A DNA stretch of 64,000 bases. Origin: Ruminococcus sp. YRD2003. Lineage in GTDB: Bacteria > Bacillota > Clostridia > Oscillospirales > Ruminococcaceae. A program made the position numbers and the translations under genes. Under the pieces are notes generated by a model. That model made no database searches and had not been told where the DNA came from. It saw only the letters and a program-made list of their open reading frames with translations. Below, one piece after another: positions 8,690-16,176 of the stretch; within the stretch, counting starts at the first letter, position 1, and each line of letters begins with the position of its first letter. Where the stretch lies: NCBI GenBank assembly GCA_900109435.1, contig FNZT01000012.1:62001-126000 (forward strand), written 5' to 3'.

Positions 8690-9058
8690 ATGCCGAGCAG
8701 AAGCGGAAGATTCAGTGCTAAACTGAGCAAGGAAGATTTTTTGAAGCAAATGGCAGAAAACGGCTGGTTTACTGACGATGAAAGAAAATTTGTCAGCTCA
8801 GCTTATGATATCCTCGCAAAAGACCCGAAAAGAGGTTATATGCTCGACAGCTTTCTTGATGTCGAGCTGTGGAGTACAGAAGAGCATTACAGACACGAAA
8901 AAAAAGAAGGATTCCTGACAGACTTTTTGGATGAGGACCTTTTTACGGGACCTTTTATGTCTCTTGTGCAGAATTACAAGAAGAGTATCAAGCCCGTTTC
9001 AAAAGAGGAAGTCCTCAAGCAGCATCAGAAGGTCATGGGATATCCTTTTACCTTTTAG
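8690..9058 (+). CDS. Conserved-type small protein of unknown function
   Basis: 122 residues, starting MPSRSGRFSAKLSKEDFLKQ. It is soluble, Lys/Glu/Asp/Phe-rich and probably mostly helical, with no signal peptide or membrane segment. The ATG at 8690 is preferred to one at 8681 because GGGAG (8676-8680) lies right next to the latter. I do not recognise a domain. It follows the acetyltransferase by about 130 nt on the same strand. A broken minus-strand gene abuts its 3' end. Confidence 0.6.
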   Translation: MPSRSGRFSAKLSKEDFLKQMAENGWFTDDERKFVSSAYDILAKDPKRGYMLDSFLDVELWSTEEHYRHEKKEGFLTDFLDEDLFTGPFMSLVQNYKKSIKPVSKEEVLKQHQKVMGYPFTF

Positions 9059-9270
9059 TACTTCATATCCATTTTCAACAAGCTCATCATTATATTGATC
9101 AATATATCGGCTGATAGTCCTGATATCTACTTTGAAGAAACTTGCTGTCATTTCACGTGTGAAATACAGTTTTTCATTCCATAATATACCTTCAACATTT
9201 CTTCAACAGCAATTTCGTTATTGAGGATATTCTGCCTGTCCAGCCTTGATGTTGTTAAGTCTTTGGGCAT
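9055..9270 (-). pseudogene. Broken remnant of an HTH/RhuM-like DNA-binding protein
   Basis: Begins ATG at 9270 with GGAGATGA upstream and reads MPKDLTTSRLDRQNILNNE. The frame is lost after EEMLKVYY (near 9181); the next frame continues sensibly as LYFTREMTASFFKVDIRT, then ISRYIDQYNDELVENGYEVL. This has the look of the N-terminal HTH segment of RhuM-like proteins. The remnant stops where it meets the end of the 8690-9058 gene. So there is one frameshift plus a 3' truncation. Family assignment is from memory of the motif and moderate. Confidence 0.6.
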
Positions 9271-9551
9271 ATATTCATCTCCTATCAATAGGTTTTATGG
9301 CTTAAGAATGATAATAGACCAGAGCGTGTCCGTTGCCTGATATTGTGAATGTAAGGCCATTCACGATCTCATCTATATAGCCTTATTATATCTCTTTTCC
9401 CTCGGAATTGCAACAAGTCTGAGGATATCTTTGATTACTTTAAGCGGAAGCTTAAGGTTATGTGGTCAGACTCCGAAAGGAGCTGCTGTTGTTTTATCGA
9501 ATTGAACTGTCGCAAAATATGCGATAGTTATAAATTGCGATCGTATAAAAA

Positions 9552-9581
9552 CGGGAACAGCTTTGAGCCGTTCCCGATTTT
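9552..9581 (-). terminator. Terminator of the MBL-fold hydrolase gene
   Basis: Arms CGGGAAC (9552-9558) and GTTCCCG (9570-9576), 16 nt past the stop of the minus-strand gene; the minus strand continues with TTTTTATACG and the plus strand also has ATTTTTA. The remaining 9271-9550 gap has no supportable gene; it carries the short palindrome TCGCAAAATATGCGA (9510-9524), also found at 13433-13447. Confidence 0.8.
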
Positions 9582-9591
9582 TACATTATCA

Positions 9592-10212
9592 TCAGATTTT
9601 TATAACTACCTCTATACCGCTGTCAACAGCCTTTCGGAATTTCTCACCGTCAGCAGGACTTCCTACCACTGTTCCGTAGTGAATGGGTATCGCGTACTTA
9701 GGACGGATAGTGTTAGCGAGCTCCGCAGCCTGTAAAGCATCGGTAGTGAAAGTTCCTCCCGCAGGAATAAAAGCGATATCGCACTTGACCTGTTTGTTGT
9801 CGGGAGTGATGTCCGTATCGCCTGCGATGTAAATGCGTCCGTGGTCGGGACTGTCGATGATGTATCCCAGCCAGCCGTTGGACTTGGGGTGGAAGGGCTT
9901 GCCTATATTGTATGCAGGGACAGTCTCGAATCTGACGCCGAGAACTTCAAACTGCTCGCCTGCGGAGACCTGCTTAACGGTCAGACCAAGTTCCTTCGGC
10001 TCGTTTACAGTGTCCGGACAGACGATGATAGTGTCGGATTTCATCACCTTGCGGATATCATCAGGGGAGTAGTGGTCGAAGTGGCTGTGTGTGATGAGGA
10101 TAATGTCGGCATCGTGCAGTGCGCAGTTGATGTTGTACGGATCGGAGTAAATGATCTTTCCTTCGTCAACGCGGATACTGCTTTGTTCGTTTATGGTTAT
10201 GAAATCAAGCAT
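9592..10212 (-). CDS. MBL-fold metal-dependent hydrolase (UlaG/YtkL-like)
   Basis: 206 residues, starting MLDFITINEQSSIRVDEGK. It has the metallo-beta-lactamase metal motif THSHFDHYSPDD (HxHxDH), then IAGDTDITPD (bridging Asp) and the late YAIPIHYGTVVGSP His. These are hallmarks of the UlaG-like branch of the fold; substrates vary, so no reaction is named. ATG at 10212 chosen because GGGAGG (10220-10225) is 7 nt upstream; the longer frame has no ribosome site. Own promoter and terminator. Confidence 0.88.
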   Translation of the reverse strand: MLDFITINEQSSIRVDEGKIIYSDPYNINCALHDADIILITHSHFDHYSPDDIRKVMKSDTIIVCPDTVNEPKELGLTVKQVSAGEQFEVLGVRFETVPAYNIGKPFHPKSNGWLGYIIDSPDHGRIYIAGDTDITPDNKQVKCDIAFIPAGGTFTTDALQAAELANTIRPKYAIPIHYGTVVGSPADGEKFRKAVDSGIEVVIKI

Positions 10213-10243
10213 GGTGAGACCTCCCTTTCGGTATTTTTCTACA

Positions 10244-10271
10244 ATTATAGCATAGATCGGCGTGGATAGCA
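10244..10271 (-). promoter_or_regulatory. Promoter of the MBL-fold gene
   Basis: Minus strand: TTGCTA (10266-10271), 16-bp spacer, TATAAT (10244-10249). Confidence 0.6.
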
Positions 10272-10319
10272 AGCAATTTTTCGTTGTTCATATAAAACCT
10301 GTGTATTATAGAGCTTTTA

Positions 10320-10348
10320 TTGACACGGGAGTGATGCTATGGTATAAT
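10320..10348 (+). promoter_or_regulatory. Consensus promoter of the GNAT gene
   Basis: TTGACA (10320-10325), 17-bp spacer, TATAAT (10343-10348); 46 nt before the start codon. Confidence 0.88.
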
Positions 10349-10394
10349 GTTTACTAATATAAATCGAGATTTGTAAGACGATTGAGGAAGTAGA

Positions 10395-10844
10395 ATGTAT
10401 ATTGTTACAGCAGAAGAAAACCAGATAAAAACAATTGTAGACATATCTGTCAGAGCATTTGAAACAGACGTAAATGTCGGCGGTGCAAAAGGTGACTGTC
10501 CGCCCGGATATGATTCGGTAGAATGGCATAAACAGATGGCTCAAGAGGGGCATTTGTATCAAGCAATGATAGGAAAAGATATTGTGGGAGCAGCCGTCAT
10601 ATTCCCGGATGAAACAAAAAACAGTGTGTACATTGGCAGAATTTTTATTGACAGCATCTATCATAGAAAAGGTTATGGAATTCGTTTAATGGAGTGCATA
10701 GAAAAGAACTATCCATCTGCCGCGGAGTTTAATCTTGACACTCCAAGCTGGAATGTACGGACAAACGCTTTTTACGAAAAATTAGGGTATCAGATCATAA
10801 AAGAAGAGGACGGATTTGTTTTTTACAGGAAGACGAGAAAGTGA
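10395..10844 (+). CDS. GNAT-family N-acetyltransferase
   Basis: 149 residues with the GNAT fold order: MYIVTAEENQIKTIVDISV (beta1-alpha1), IGRIFIDSIYHRKGYGIRLM (the acetyl-CoA pyrophosphate loop R/Q-x-x-G-x-G/A, here HRKGYGI), then NAFYEKLGYQIIKEEDGFVFYRK (classic beta6-beta7 ending). It acetylates an amine on a small molecule or protein; the acceptor cannot be told from sequence. Monocistronic with a strong promoter. Confidence 0.9.
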   Translation: MYIVTAEENQIKTIVDISVRAFETDVNVGGAKGDCPPGYDSVEWHKQMAQEGHLYQAMIGKDIVGAAVIFPDETKNSVYIGRIFIDSIYHRKGYGIRLMECIEKNYPSAAEFNLDTPSWNVRTNAFYEKLGYQIIKEEDGFVFYRKTRK

Positions 10845-10907
10845 ACTTCATTTAATTCAGGTTCTCACATAAATACTGATTTATCTCCGCAGCATAAACA
10901 AACACAA

Positions 10908-10941
10908 TGCCCCTGAGCGTTAATTGAAACGTTCAGGGGCA
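10908..10941. terminator. Hairpin between the GNAT gene and the convergent 11051-12181 gene
   Basis: Arms TGCCCCTGAGCGTT and AACGTTCAGGGGCA, 14 bp with one G-U pair. The minus-strand flank TTGTGTTTGTTTA is T-rich, so it probably ends the convergent gene as well. Confidence 0.6.
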
Positions 10942-11050
10942 AAACTGTATGTGCGGTTTTTTCACTCACAACAGGTATCCATATCTGGCTTTTGTAGTCG
11001 GGGGAAATCCTCGATGTCCTGATATTTTGTGGCTTTTGGTGTCAGGTGGC

Positions 11051-12181
11051 TTACAATAATTTTATTATTCTATCTCTTAAAAGTTGAATATCGTTATTTG
11101 TTGATAGTTCATCAAGTTTTGTAATAATTAAAAGTGCCTTTGTCTCATCATTGTACAGATATAATTCTTCAGTGTCTATAACTAAAACATTTTCAGTGTA
11201 AAAACCTGAGGAAATAATCTTATCTTTAGATAATTTCAATTCTTTCAGTTGACAGTATTTTTCTAACTGCCCAATAATATTCTTTTCAGCAGATATAGAT
11301 AATTTGACTTCAATAGGAAGATACTTGCCGTTTATTTTAATAACGTTATCGACAAATGATGCTGGATTACCATTTTTAATACAAGTACATTCTCTATATA
11401 TGGTTTTGTTATCACCAAGCAGCTTTAGGAATCGGTCAACATAATATGTTCTGAATTGTATTTCAAGAAAAAAACTACGTCGGTATTTATTGACAACTTT
11501 AAGCCAGTTTTCATCGGTAACTTTTGATAATGGAATTGTTTCAGCAACAGCGTCTATAAAGTAATCTTCAACAATTGTATTCTTTTTAAGTACAAGTTCT
11601 TTTAGAAAATGATATTGACTGCCAAAAACAGGTGTTATACTGCTTTGTCTTGATACAGTAATTACGGAATTAAAGTCAGGAATATCTATTGGCTTTTCAA
11701 GTAGAAATACATTATCTATTTCTGCATAGATATTACTTTTCCAATGAAGCGTTTGAGTATCAGAGTTATCATATTCAGGTGCGCCAGATACTTCTCCAAT
11801 TGCAAAGATTTTACCACCATAAGTATCATAAATTTTTCTTGCTCTGATTAGAGCGTTCATCATAAACCAGAAAGAATTATTTTTGTAATTCTTCCTTTCA
11901 GAGATTAGTTTAGTTTTTAAGGCGCTTATTCTTGAATTTGCAGTTTTTGAGTGCATAAAAAACACAATATCGCCCTTTTTACACCATTTGGGAGCTGTCC
12001 AAGAATTTGAACGACTTTCGTATTCATCGTTGGTATATTTAAGACAATTATTGCCATCTAATAGGCAATAATAATCACATCCAAGTAGCATTTCTACATT
12101 AAACATACGAGCGTAATCATATAATTCTTCTAACGAAGTAGGAAACGAAATATTAGATATATAGGCTTGTACATATTTCAT
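11051..12181 (-). CDS. Putative EVE/PUA-like plus PD-(D/E)xK nuclease protein (defence candidate)
   Basis: 376 residues, clearly more AT-rich than its neighbours, a sign of transfer. The N-terminal half has a PUA/EVE-like flavour (WCKKGDIVFFMHSKTA, then KIFAIGEVSG). The C-terminal half carries a pattern consistent with a PD-(D/E)xK nuclease core: NGNPASFVDNVIKI followed by YLPIEVKLS (Asp ... Glu-x-Lys), then a Gln/Lys-rich helix (IIGQLEKYCQL). Such fusions can act as modification-dependent restriction enzymes, where the EVE domain reads a modified base. No partner methylase for it is adjacent. Fold assignments are by eye; the function is a hypothesis. Confidence 0.5.
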   Translation of the reverse strand: MKYVQAYISNISFPTSLEELYDYARMFNVEMLLGCDYYCLLDGNNCLKYTNDEYESRSNSWTAPKWCKKGDIVFFMHSKTANSRISALKTKLISERKNYKNNSFWFMMNALIRARKIYDTYGGKIFAIGEVSGAPEYDNSDTQTLHWKSNIYAEIDNVFLLEKPIDIPDFNSVITVSRQSSITPVFGSQYHFLKELVLKKNTIVEDYFIDAVAETIPLSKVTDENWLKVVNKYRRSFFLEIQFRTYYVDRFLKLLGDNKTIYRECTCIKNGNPASFVDNVIKINGKYLPIEVKLSISAEKNIIGQLEKYCQLKELKLSKDKIISSGFYTENVLVIDTEELYLYNDETKALLIITKLDELSTNNDIQLLRDRIIKLL

Positions 12182-12186
12182 TTTGT

Positions 12187-12816
12187 TTACACCTCATTCT
12201 TCTTAAAATCCACTCTCACCAGTGCCTTGCCATTAGGCAGGGGATATGACTCCTGCAATATAAGAGAGTAGCCTATTTCGTTCATGGCAGCCGTGAGTGC
12301 CTTTTCCTCCATTTGGTGATGAACCTCGTCAAGTCTGTCGAAGGCTCGCAGGTACGGTGACTCCGACACCCACTGCTCCGCGTCTGTGTTTATCTGTATC
12401 ACGCAGGAAACGTACTCGGGAGCGGTTTGCAAGACGGCTCGCTGGAACGCTCCGTAGCCGATGTACTCGATAAGCAGGTTCGCTATCAGAAGCTGTGCCT
12501 GCGGGAGCTTCTCCGCCTCGTTTATAAGGTCGATGTGCAGGCACTCCAGAACTCCCGAAAGCTGAGTATATCGCTGAGATACCGCACTGAGGTAGTCCGC
12601 ATTGATGTCCACACCGTAGACCCTGCGGAACTTGTCGGTGTCGATATGCTCAAGTCCGTTTCCGCCTGCAACTCCCAGAACTGCGGCAGTCTCCACAGGA
12701 TAGGCGGCGAACTGCTCCTTCATTATGGAATCGAGAGCCTGAAGCTGCCGCACAGAATCAAGGCTCATGTGCTTTTCGTAGTCGTCAAGACTTATTTCTT
12801 CCCATGGGTTGCTCAT
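12187..12816 (-). CDS. SAM-dependent methyltransferase-like protein
   Basis: About 209 residues, starting MSNPWEEISLDDYEKHM. It has a Rossmann SAM-binding pattern: AAVLGVAGGNGLEHI (motif I), VYGVDINADYL (motif II acidic residue), and LLIANLLIEYIGYGAF in the motif IV region. The ATG at 12816 overlaps the stop of the preceding gene as ATGA, with GGAAAGG upstream, so the two are translationally coupled. Substrate unknown. Confidence 0.75.
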   Translation of the reverse strand: MSNPWEEISLDDYEKHMSLDSVRQLQALDSIMKEQFAAYPVETAAVLGVAGGNGLEHIDTDKFRRVYGVDINADYLSAVSQRYTQLSGVLECLHIDLINEAEKLPQAQLLIANLLIEYIGYGAFQRAVLQTAPEYVSCVIQINTDAEQWVSESPYLRAFDRLDEVHHQMEEKALTAAMNEIGYSLILQESYPLPNGKALVRVDFKKNEV

Positions 12817-13325
12817 ATACAGCACCTTTCCAAATCGTATTCATCATCTATCAGAAAATAGTCAAGTCCGTAACTGAGACAGCCGCGGAGATATTCCTGA
12901 TTGTCCTGTATTATATCCTCAATACTGAGGTCATTGGAGAGCCTTTTCTCGATAGCGTTCCCGAAGCTGACAATGTCACTGAAATGGCTGGTTATGTAGC
13001 TTTCACTCATAACAAGGCAGATGTATTTTATCTGCGACAGATAGTCGGCGTCAAAGCTGTTCTTCCAGTCAAAGGGAATATAACAGCCCTCGATTATGAG
13101 ATCCTGTTCGTTTTCAATGGCAGTCTTTATCATCTCTTTCAGGATATTCCAGAGGTATGCCGTCAGCTTGTCGTCGTCATAGGGAGTGAGCTCGGTCTGA
13201 CCGCTTCTTATAAGCCCCATTTTAAGGTGGTCGATAGACAGGTAGGGGTACTTGTATTTTTCAAGCAGTTTCTGCGCGAGAAGCGTTTTCCCTGTATGCG
13301 AAGCACCTGTTATCAGTATTATCAT
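12813..13325 (-). CDS. P-loop kinase-like ATP-binding protein
   Basis: 170 residues with an N-terminal Walker A GASHTGKT right at the start (MIILITGASHTGKTLLAQKL), then YLSIDHLKMGLIRSG and a Walker-B-like DLIIEGCYIPF. This layout is that of small-molecule or nucleotide kinases (AAA_33 / adenylate-kinase-like). It is first in a two-gene unit with the methyltransferase, by ATGA overlap. Target unknown. Confidence 0.75.
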   Translation of the reverse strand: MIILITGASHTGKTLLAQKLLEKYKYPYLSIDHLKMGLIRSGQTELTPYDDDKLTAYLWNILKEMIKTAIENEQDLIIEGCYIPFDWKNSFDADYLSQIKYICLVMSESYITSHFSDIVSFGNAIEKRLSNDLSIEDIIQDNQEYLRGCLSYGLDYFLIDDEYDLERCCI

Positions 13326-13358
13326 AGTAGCCGCGGCTCCTTTCCGATAGTTTCCATA

Positions 13359-13387
13359 ATTATATCATATTTGGGGGAGTTTTTCAA
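13359..13387 (-). promoter_or_regulatory. Promoter of the kinase-methyltransferase pair
   Basis: Minus strand: TTGAAA (13382-13387), 17-bp spacer, TATAAT (13359-13364). The -35 box sits next to the tail of the tRNA-operon terminator. Confidence 0.78.
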
Positions 13388-13392
13388 TAAAA

Positions 13393-13424
13393 AACAGCTC
13401 CTGTCCGTGTGGATGTGAGCTGTT
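13393..13424 (-). terminator. Terminator of the tRNA cluster
   Basis: Arms AACAGCTC (13393-13400) and GAGCTGTT (13417-13424); on the minus strand the right-hand flank is TTTTTATTG. Placed downstream of the six minus-strand tRNA genes. Confidence 0.78.
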
Positions 13425-13484
13425 GTCAGTTATCGCAAAATATGCGACAACTCATAGTAGTGTGCATTTTTTGCACTTTCCTTT

Positions 13485-13579
13485 TGGCGGTCGTACTGAG
13501 ACTTGAACTCAGACATCGGGATTCCCCGATTACTCATAGTTTAGCAAACTGCTGCCTTACCGATTAGGCTTATGCGACC
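13485..13579 (-). tRNA. tRNA-Ser (GCT)
   Basis: On the minus strand it folds as a class II tRNA: D stem GCCT/AGGC, anticodon loop TTGCTAA, a long variable arm (TCGGGGAATCCCGA), T arm CTGAG-TTCAAGT-CTCAG, discriminator G and encoded CCA (13485-13487). There is one mismatch in the acceptor stem and one in the anticodon stem, so it may be slightly degenerate. Confidence 0.82.
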
Positions 13580-13581
13580 AT

Positions 13582-13658
13582 TGGTGACGGATGCGGGGTT
13601 CGAACCCGACATTTAGAGGTTGAGAGCCTCTCGTCCTGACCTGTTAGACGAATCCGCC
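13582..13658 (-). tRNA. tRNA-Glu (CTC)
   Basis: Cloverleaf with acceptor GGCGGAT/ATCCGTC, anticodon arm AGAGG-CTCTCAA-CCTCT giving anticodon CTC, T arm with GGTTCGAACC and encoded CCA. Confidence 0.88.
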
Positions 13659-13662
13659 ATAT

Positions 13663-13748
13663 TGGTGGGCAAGGTAGGAGTCGAACCTACGGTGTATCAA
13701 AGTCACGGATTTACAGTCCGCTGCAATCGCCACTATGCACACTTGCCC
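13663..13748 (-). tRNA. tRNA-Tyr (GTA)
   Basis: Class II tRNA with acceptor GGGCAAG/CTTGCCC, anticodon arm CGGA-CTGTAAA-TCCG, variable arm, T arm with GGTTCGACTCC and encoded CCA. Confidence 0.92.
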
Positions 13749-13751
13749 ATA

Positions 13752-13826
13752 TGGGGTGGTCGAAGGGAATCGAACCCTCATTTTCAGAGCCACAATCTGA
13801 CGTCCTGCCATTAGACGACGACCACC
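13752..13826 (-). tRNA. tRNA-His (GTG)
   Basis: Extra 5' G (position -1) opposite C73, anticodon arm TCAGA-TTGTGGC-TCTGA with GTG, T arm GGTTCGATTCC, encoded CCA. Confidence 0.9.
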
Positions 13827-13939
13827 ATAAATATATTTGATGTAAATAAACCTCCGTAAGCGAAAGCAGACTATCGCTTTTGACGAAGTGAGCGAGCTTG
13901 CGAGCGACAACGTGACTGCGGTCAAGCTGGCTCAGCTTG

Positions 13940-14016
13940 TGGTGACGGATAGGGGGATCGAACCCGCTATTTAGAGATTGAAAGCCTCTTGTCCTGACCG
14001 ATTAGACGAATCCGCC
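13940..14016 (-). tRNA. tRNA-Glu (TTC)
   Basis: Very similar to the CTC gene in the cluster but with anticodon loop CTTTCAA; encoded CCA. It is separated from tRNA-His by about 110 nt that holds short GC-rich inverted repeats but no gene. Confidence 0.9.
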
Positions 14017-14051
14017 ATATATCTCCGCTCAGAAAAGGGCGGAGGTTTTAT

Positions 14052-14172
14052 TGGTGGGTAAGGTAGGACTCGAACCTACAGCGTTTCTATGTCACGGATT
14101 TATCCCCCAAGGGGACTTCATCGCTACGCTCACAGCGCATCCGCTGCCTTCACCAATTCGGCGCACTTACCC
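14052..14172 (-). tRNA. tRNA-like gene with ~35-nt insertion in the anticodon arm
   Basis: On the minus strand it has a complete acceptor stem (GGGTAAG/CTTACCC), a D arm, a class II variable region close to that of the tRNA-Tyr gene in this cluster (CCGTGACATAG versus CCGTGACTTTG), a T arm (TAGGTTCGAGTCCTA) and encoded CCA. The anticodon stem GCGGAT...ATCCG is split by extra sequence that carries its own hairpins (TCCCCTTGGGGGA and a GCT...AGC pair). At 121 nt it is far longer than a normal tRNA. It is either a pseudo-tRNA or a tRNA with an intervening sequence; the anticodon cannot be fixed (tRNA-Tyr or tRNA-Leu are the likeliest parents). Confidence 0.6.
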
Positions 14173-14184
14173 ATATTTCGCCAC

Positions 14185-14409
14185 CTATATACGGGTGACG
14201 ATTATTATTTTATCTATGGTCACATCAAACATATCCGCAAGTATTATTAGGTTGTCGATAGTGGGAACAGCGTCCCCACGCATCCACTTGAATATAGCCT
14301 GCGGAGTATTGAAACCGCATCTTGCCTGTACATCGGATATCTTGAAGCCTTTGGCTTTGATTATATTCTTGATATTATTACCTGTTGCTTTTACGTCGAT
14401 TATAGGCAT
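14185..14409 (-). CDS. Small XRE-type helix-turn-helix protein
   Basis: 74 residues, starting MPIIDVKATGNNIKNIIKAK. It has a compact HTH_3-type fold: ISDVQARCGF, NTPQAIFKWMRGDAVPTIDN (recognition helix and turn), then LIILADMFDVTIDKII. The ATG at 14409 is chosen because AGAAAGGAG lies upstream at acceptable distance; the longer frame runs back through a terminator. Probably a repressor or immunity-type regulator. It lies just upstream of the tRNA cluster and may share its transcript. Confidence 0.8.
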   Translation of the reverse strand: MPIIDVKATGNNIKNIIKAKGFKISDVQARCGFNTPQAIFKWMRGDAVPTIDNLIILADMFDVTIDKIIIVTRI

Positions 14410-14445
14410 CGCGAGCAACTCCTTTCTCTGTATTATGATAAAACA

Positions 14446-14478
14446 AAAACACCGCCTGCTTACATACAGACGGTGTTT
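14446..14478 (-). terminator. Hairpin terminator between the 36-residue ORF and the HTH gene
   Basis: Minus strand arms AAACACCG and CGGTGTTT, followed by TTGTTTTATC. It lies between two genes on the same strand, so it may act as an attenuator. Confidence 0.7.
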
Positions 14479-14525
14479 ATCATTTGTATGGATCACAACA
14501 CAAAGAAAGTGCGTTTCCGAAATGA

Positions 14526-14636
14526 CTATCCACTACGTTTATCTGTATGCAGCACAAATAGAGCCTCTTCACTCTCGTGATAGAAACTTTCTTCATAGTG
14601 TTCGCTATACAGATAGATCATAGTAAACTGTCTCAT
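14526..14636 (-). CDS. Small ORF, 36 residues, function unknown
   Basis: ATG at 14636 with AAGGAG (14646-14651) 9 nt upstream and a sigma-A promoter about 75 nt upstream; stop TAG at 14526-14528. The product (MRQFTMIYLYSEHYEES...) is rich in Glu, Tyr and His, soluble, with no export signal. The combination of promoter, ribosome site and a downstream terminator supports real expression. No family recognised. Confidence 0.55.
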   Translation of the reverse strand: MRQFTMIYLYSEHYEESFYHESEEALFVLHTDKRSG

Positions 14637-14710
14637 TTCGGGTAACTCCTTTCGTAATAATTCTTGTTACAGAGGTCGCTTTCGACCGTTCCTGTTCTGA
14701 CTACACCTGT

Positions 14711-14739
14711 ATTATAACATAGCCTTTCGGAAAAAGCAA
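14711..14739 (-). promoter_or_regulatory. Promoter of the 36-residue ORF
   Basis: Minus strand: TTGCTT (14734-14739), 17-bp spacer, TATAAT (14711-14716). Confidence 0.72.
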
Positions 14740-14844
14740 GTAAACCGTGGGTATAGTCTTTGAAATTCAATTTTTCCTACAGATTTAGTGGCAGCTGATA
14801 TTCATTAAGATCATTATCTTTTTTGAACGTCATTTCCAGTAACT

Positions 14845-15820
14845 CTGCAGACCGACCTCGTATTCACGAATGAAACAGCTCACCAAGCGCGTCTATCCTG
14901 CACTGGGACACAAGCGGATCGACAAGATAACTGCGCGCGACATTCAGCGTTTCATTACCGACATGATGATAAACGGCAGGAATGAGACTACAGGTAAACC
15001 GCTCTCGCGCAAGACAGCGGTCCACCACCTGAGCTTCATCAGCGACGTGTTTACATACGCGATACGAATGGGTATGCTCAGCGACAATCCGTGCAGGCGA
15101 GTGTTCGTGCCAAAGCAGGAGCAGCTCGAAAAGGAGATATTCACTCTGGACGAGGTGAGGACTCTGTTCGCAAATCTGGAAAACGAGCCGATGAAGTATC
15201 AGCTGTACCTTATGCTTGCGATATACAGCGGCTTCCGTCGAAGCGAAATGCTGGGACTTGAGTGGAAGGACATCGACTTTGAAAATGACCTCATCCACGT
15301 CAGACGTACATCGCAGTACACCGCAGAGAAGGGTATATACACGGACACCACCAAGACGCGGAGCTCCAAGCGTGTATCGAAGATGCCCGGGATAATAATG
15401 GACCTGCTGAGGCGGTTCAGAACGGAGCAGACCATCGAGGCACGACGGCTCGGGACAAAGTGGGTGGAGAACGACAGGCTGTTCACGAAGTGGAACGGCG
15501 AACCTATGAATCCACAGACACCGTTTGAGTGGCTGAAGGGCTACTGCGGACGTGTGGGAGTGCCCTTCAAAAATATTCATTCCCTGCGTCACCTGCACGC
15601 GAGTCTGCTTATATTCGAGGGAGTGGACGTGGTTGCGGTCTCGGCTGATATGGGTCACAGCGTCTTAGGAACAACTTTGAATCTGTATTCCCATATGTTC
15701 CAGGAGACGAGGGCTCGCAACTGCGAGGCTATCACCAACGCTCTGAAGTTCGCTCATCAGCCTGCGGAGTGCGTGAAATATGACGTTCAGAACCGCGGCG
15801 GTGAGCAGTTCGGGACATAA
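14845..15820 (+). pseudogene. Tyrosine site-specific integrase, N-terminally truncated
   Basis: The ATG at 14870 begins MKQLTKRVYPALGHKRIDK, which is already inside the core-binding (SAM-like) domain of Tn916/phage-type integrases. Homology can be followed upstream in frame only to CRPTSYSR (about 14845), beyond which a TAA interrupts. The arm-binding N-terminal domain is therefore missing. The catalytic domain looks complete: YSGFRRSEMLGLEWKDIDF (first Arg), HSLRHLHASLLI (HxLRH), a late GHSVLGTTLNLYSHMF (H/Tyr box with nucleophilic Tyr). Without the N-terminal domain it is probably inactive or needs help in trans. A 26-bp att-like core follows at 15964. The protein closely resembles the one at 44.1-45.0 kb. 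Confidence 0.85.
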
Positions 15821-15826
15821 AAATGA

Positions 15827-15955
15827 CCGCAGAGCCAGAACTCTGCGGCACAGCTGAAAATAGTTAAAAGTGGTAATAAGTGGTCAGTAAGTGGTTACGG
15901 GTAGTTGGTTAAAATAATAAAAAACTGCAAATGGCTTAAATCAGCCATTTGCAGT
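15827..15955. terminator. Two hairpins after the integrase (15827-15848 and 15924-15955)
   Basis: First stem CCGCAGAG/CTCTGCGG just after the stop codon. Second stem is 13 bp, ACTGCAAATGGCT (15924-15936) with AGCCATTTGCAGT (15943-15955), followed on the minus strand by TTTTTATTATTTT, so it terminates leftward transcription. A matching hairpin lies in the same place after the 44.1-kb integrase. Three AGTGGT repeats lie between (about 15868-15895), which could be arm sites. Confidence 0.65.
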
Positions 15956-15963
15956 AACCAATT

Positions 15964-15989
15964 AATGGTGACCCGTACGGGAATTGAAT
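15964..15989. repeat. Att-like core, copy 1 (resembles a tRNA 3' end)
   Basis: A 26-bp sequence containing GTGACCCGTACGGGAATTG, identical to 45270-45295 and in the same orientation. On the minus strand it reads as the T arm, acceptor stem and CCA of a tRNA (…CCCGTACGGGTCACCA), as in Firmicutes tRNA-Glu. No 5' tRNA half is attached. It lies 143 bp past the integrase stop. Confidence 0.7.
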
Positions 15990-16176
15990 CGACCGGAAGA
16001 GCTTTAGTGCTCTTTAGTAACTTGCGAAAACAGCTGAAAAATAGGCTGATTTCAGAGCTCGATTTCGAGTGCCTTTTAGTATTTTAAAGCAGTTTTCAGT
16101 AACAATATGTGGCTAACAAGGGGCTGAAAGGTTATGATCATTTCACAACAAACGTTTTGACTAAGCTTGACGGTGA

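Noticed and set aside
13940-14016. Cluster tRNA-Glu genes as the source of the 26-bp att core
   Set aside because: Their 3' ends (…ATCCGTCACCA) differ from the core (…CCCGTACGGGTCACCA), so the target tRNA must lie outside the window.
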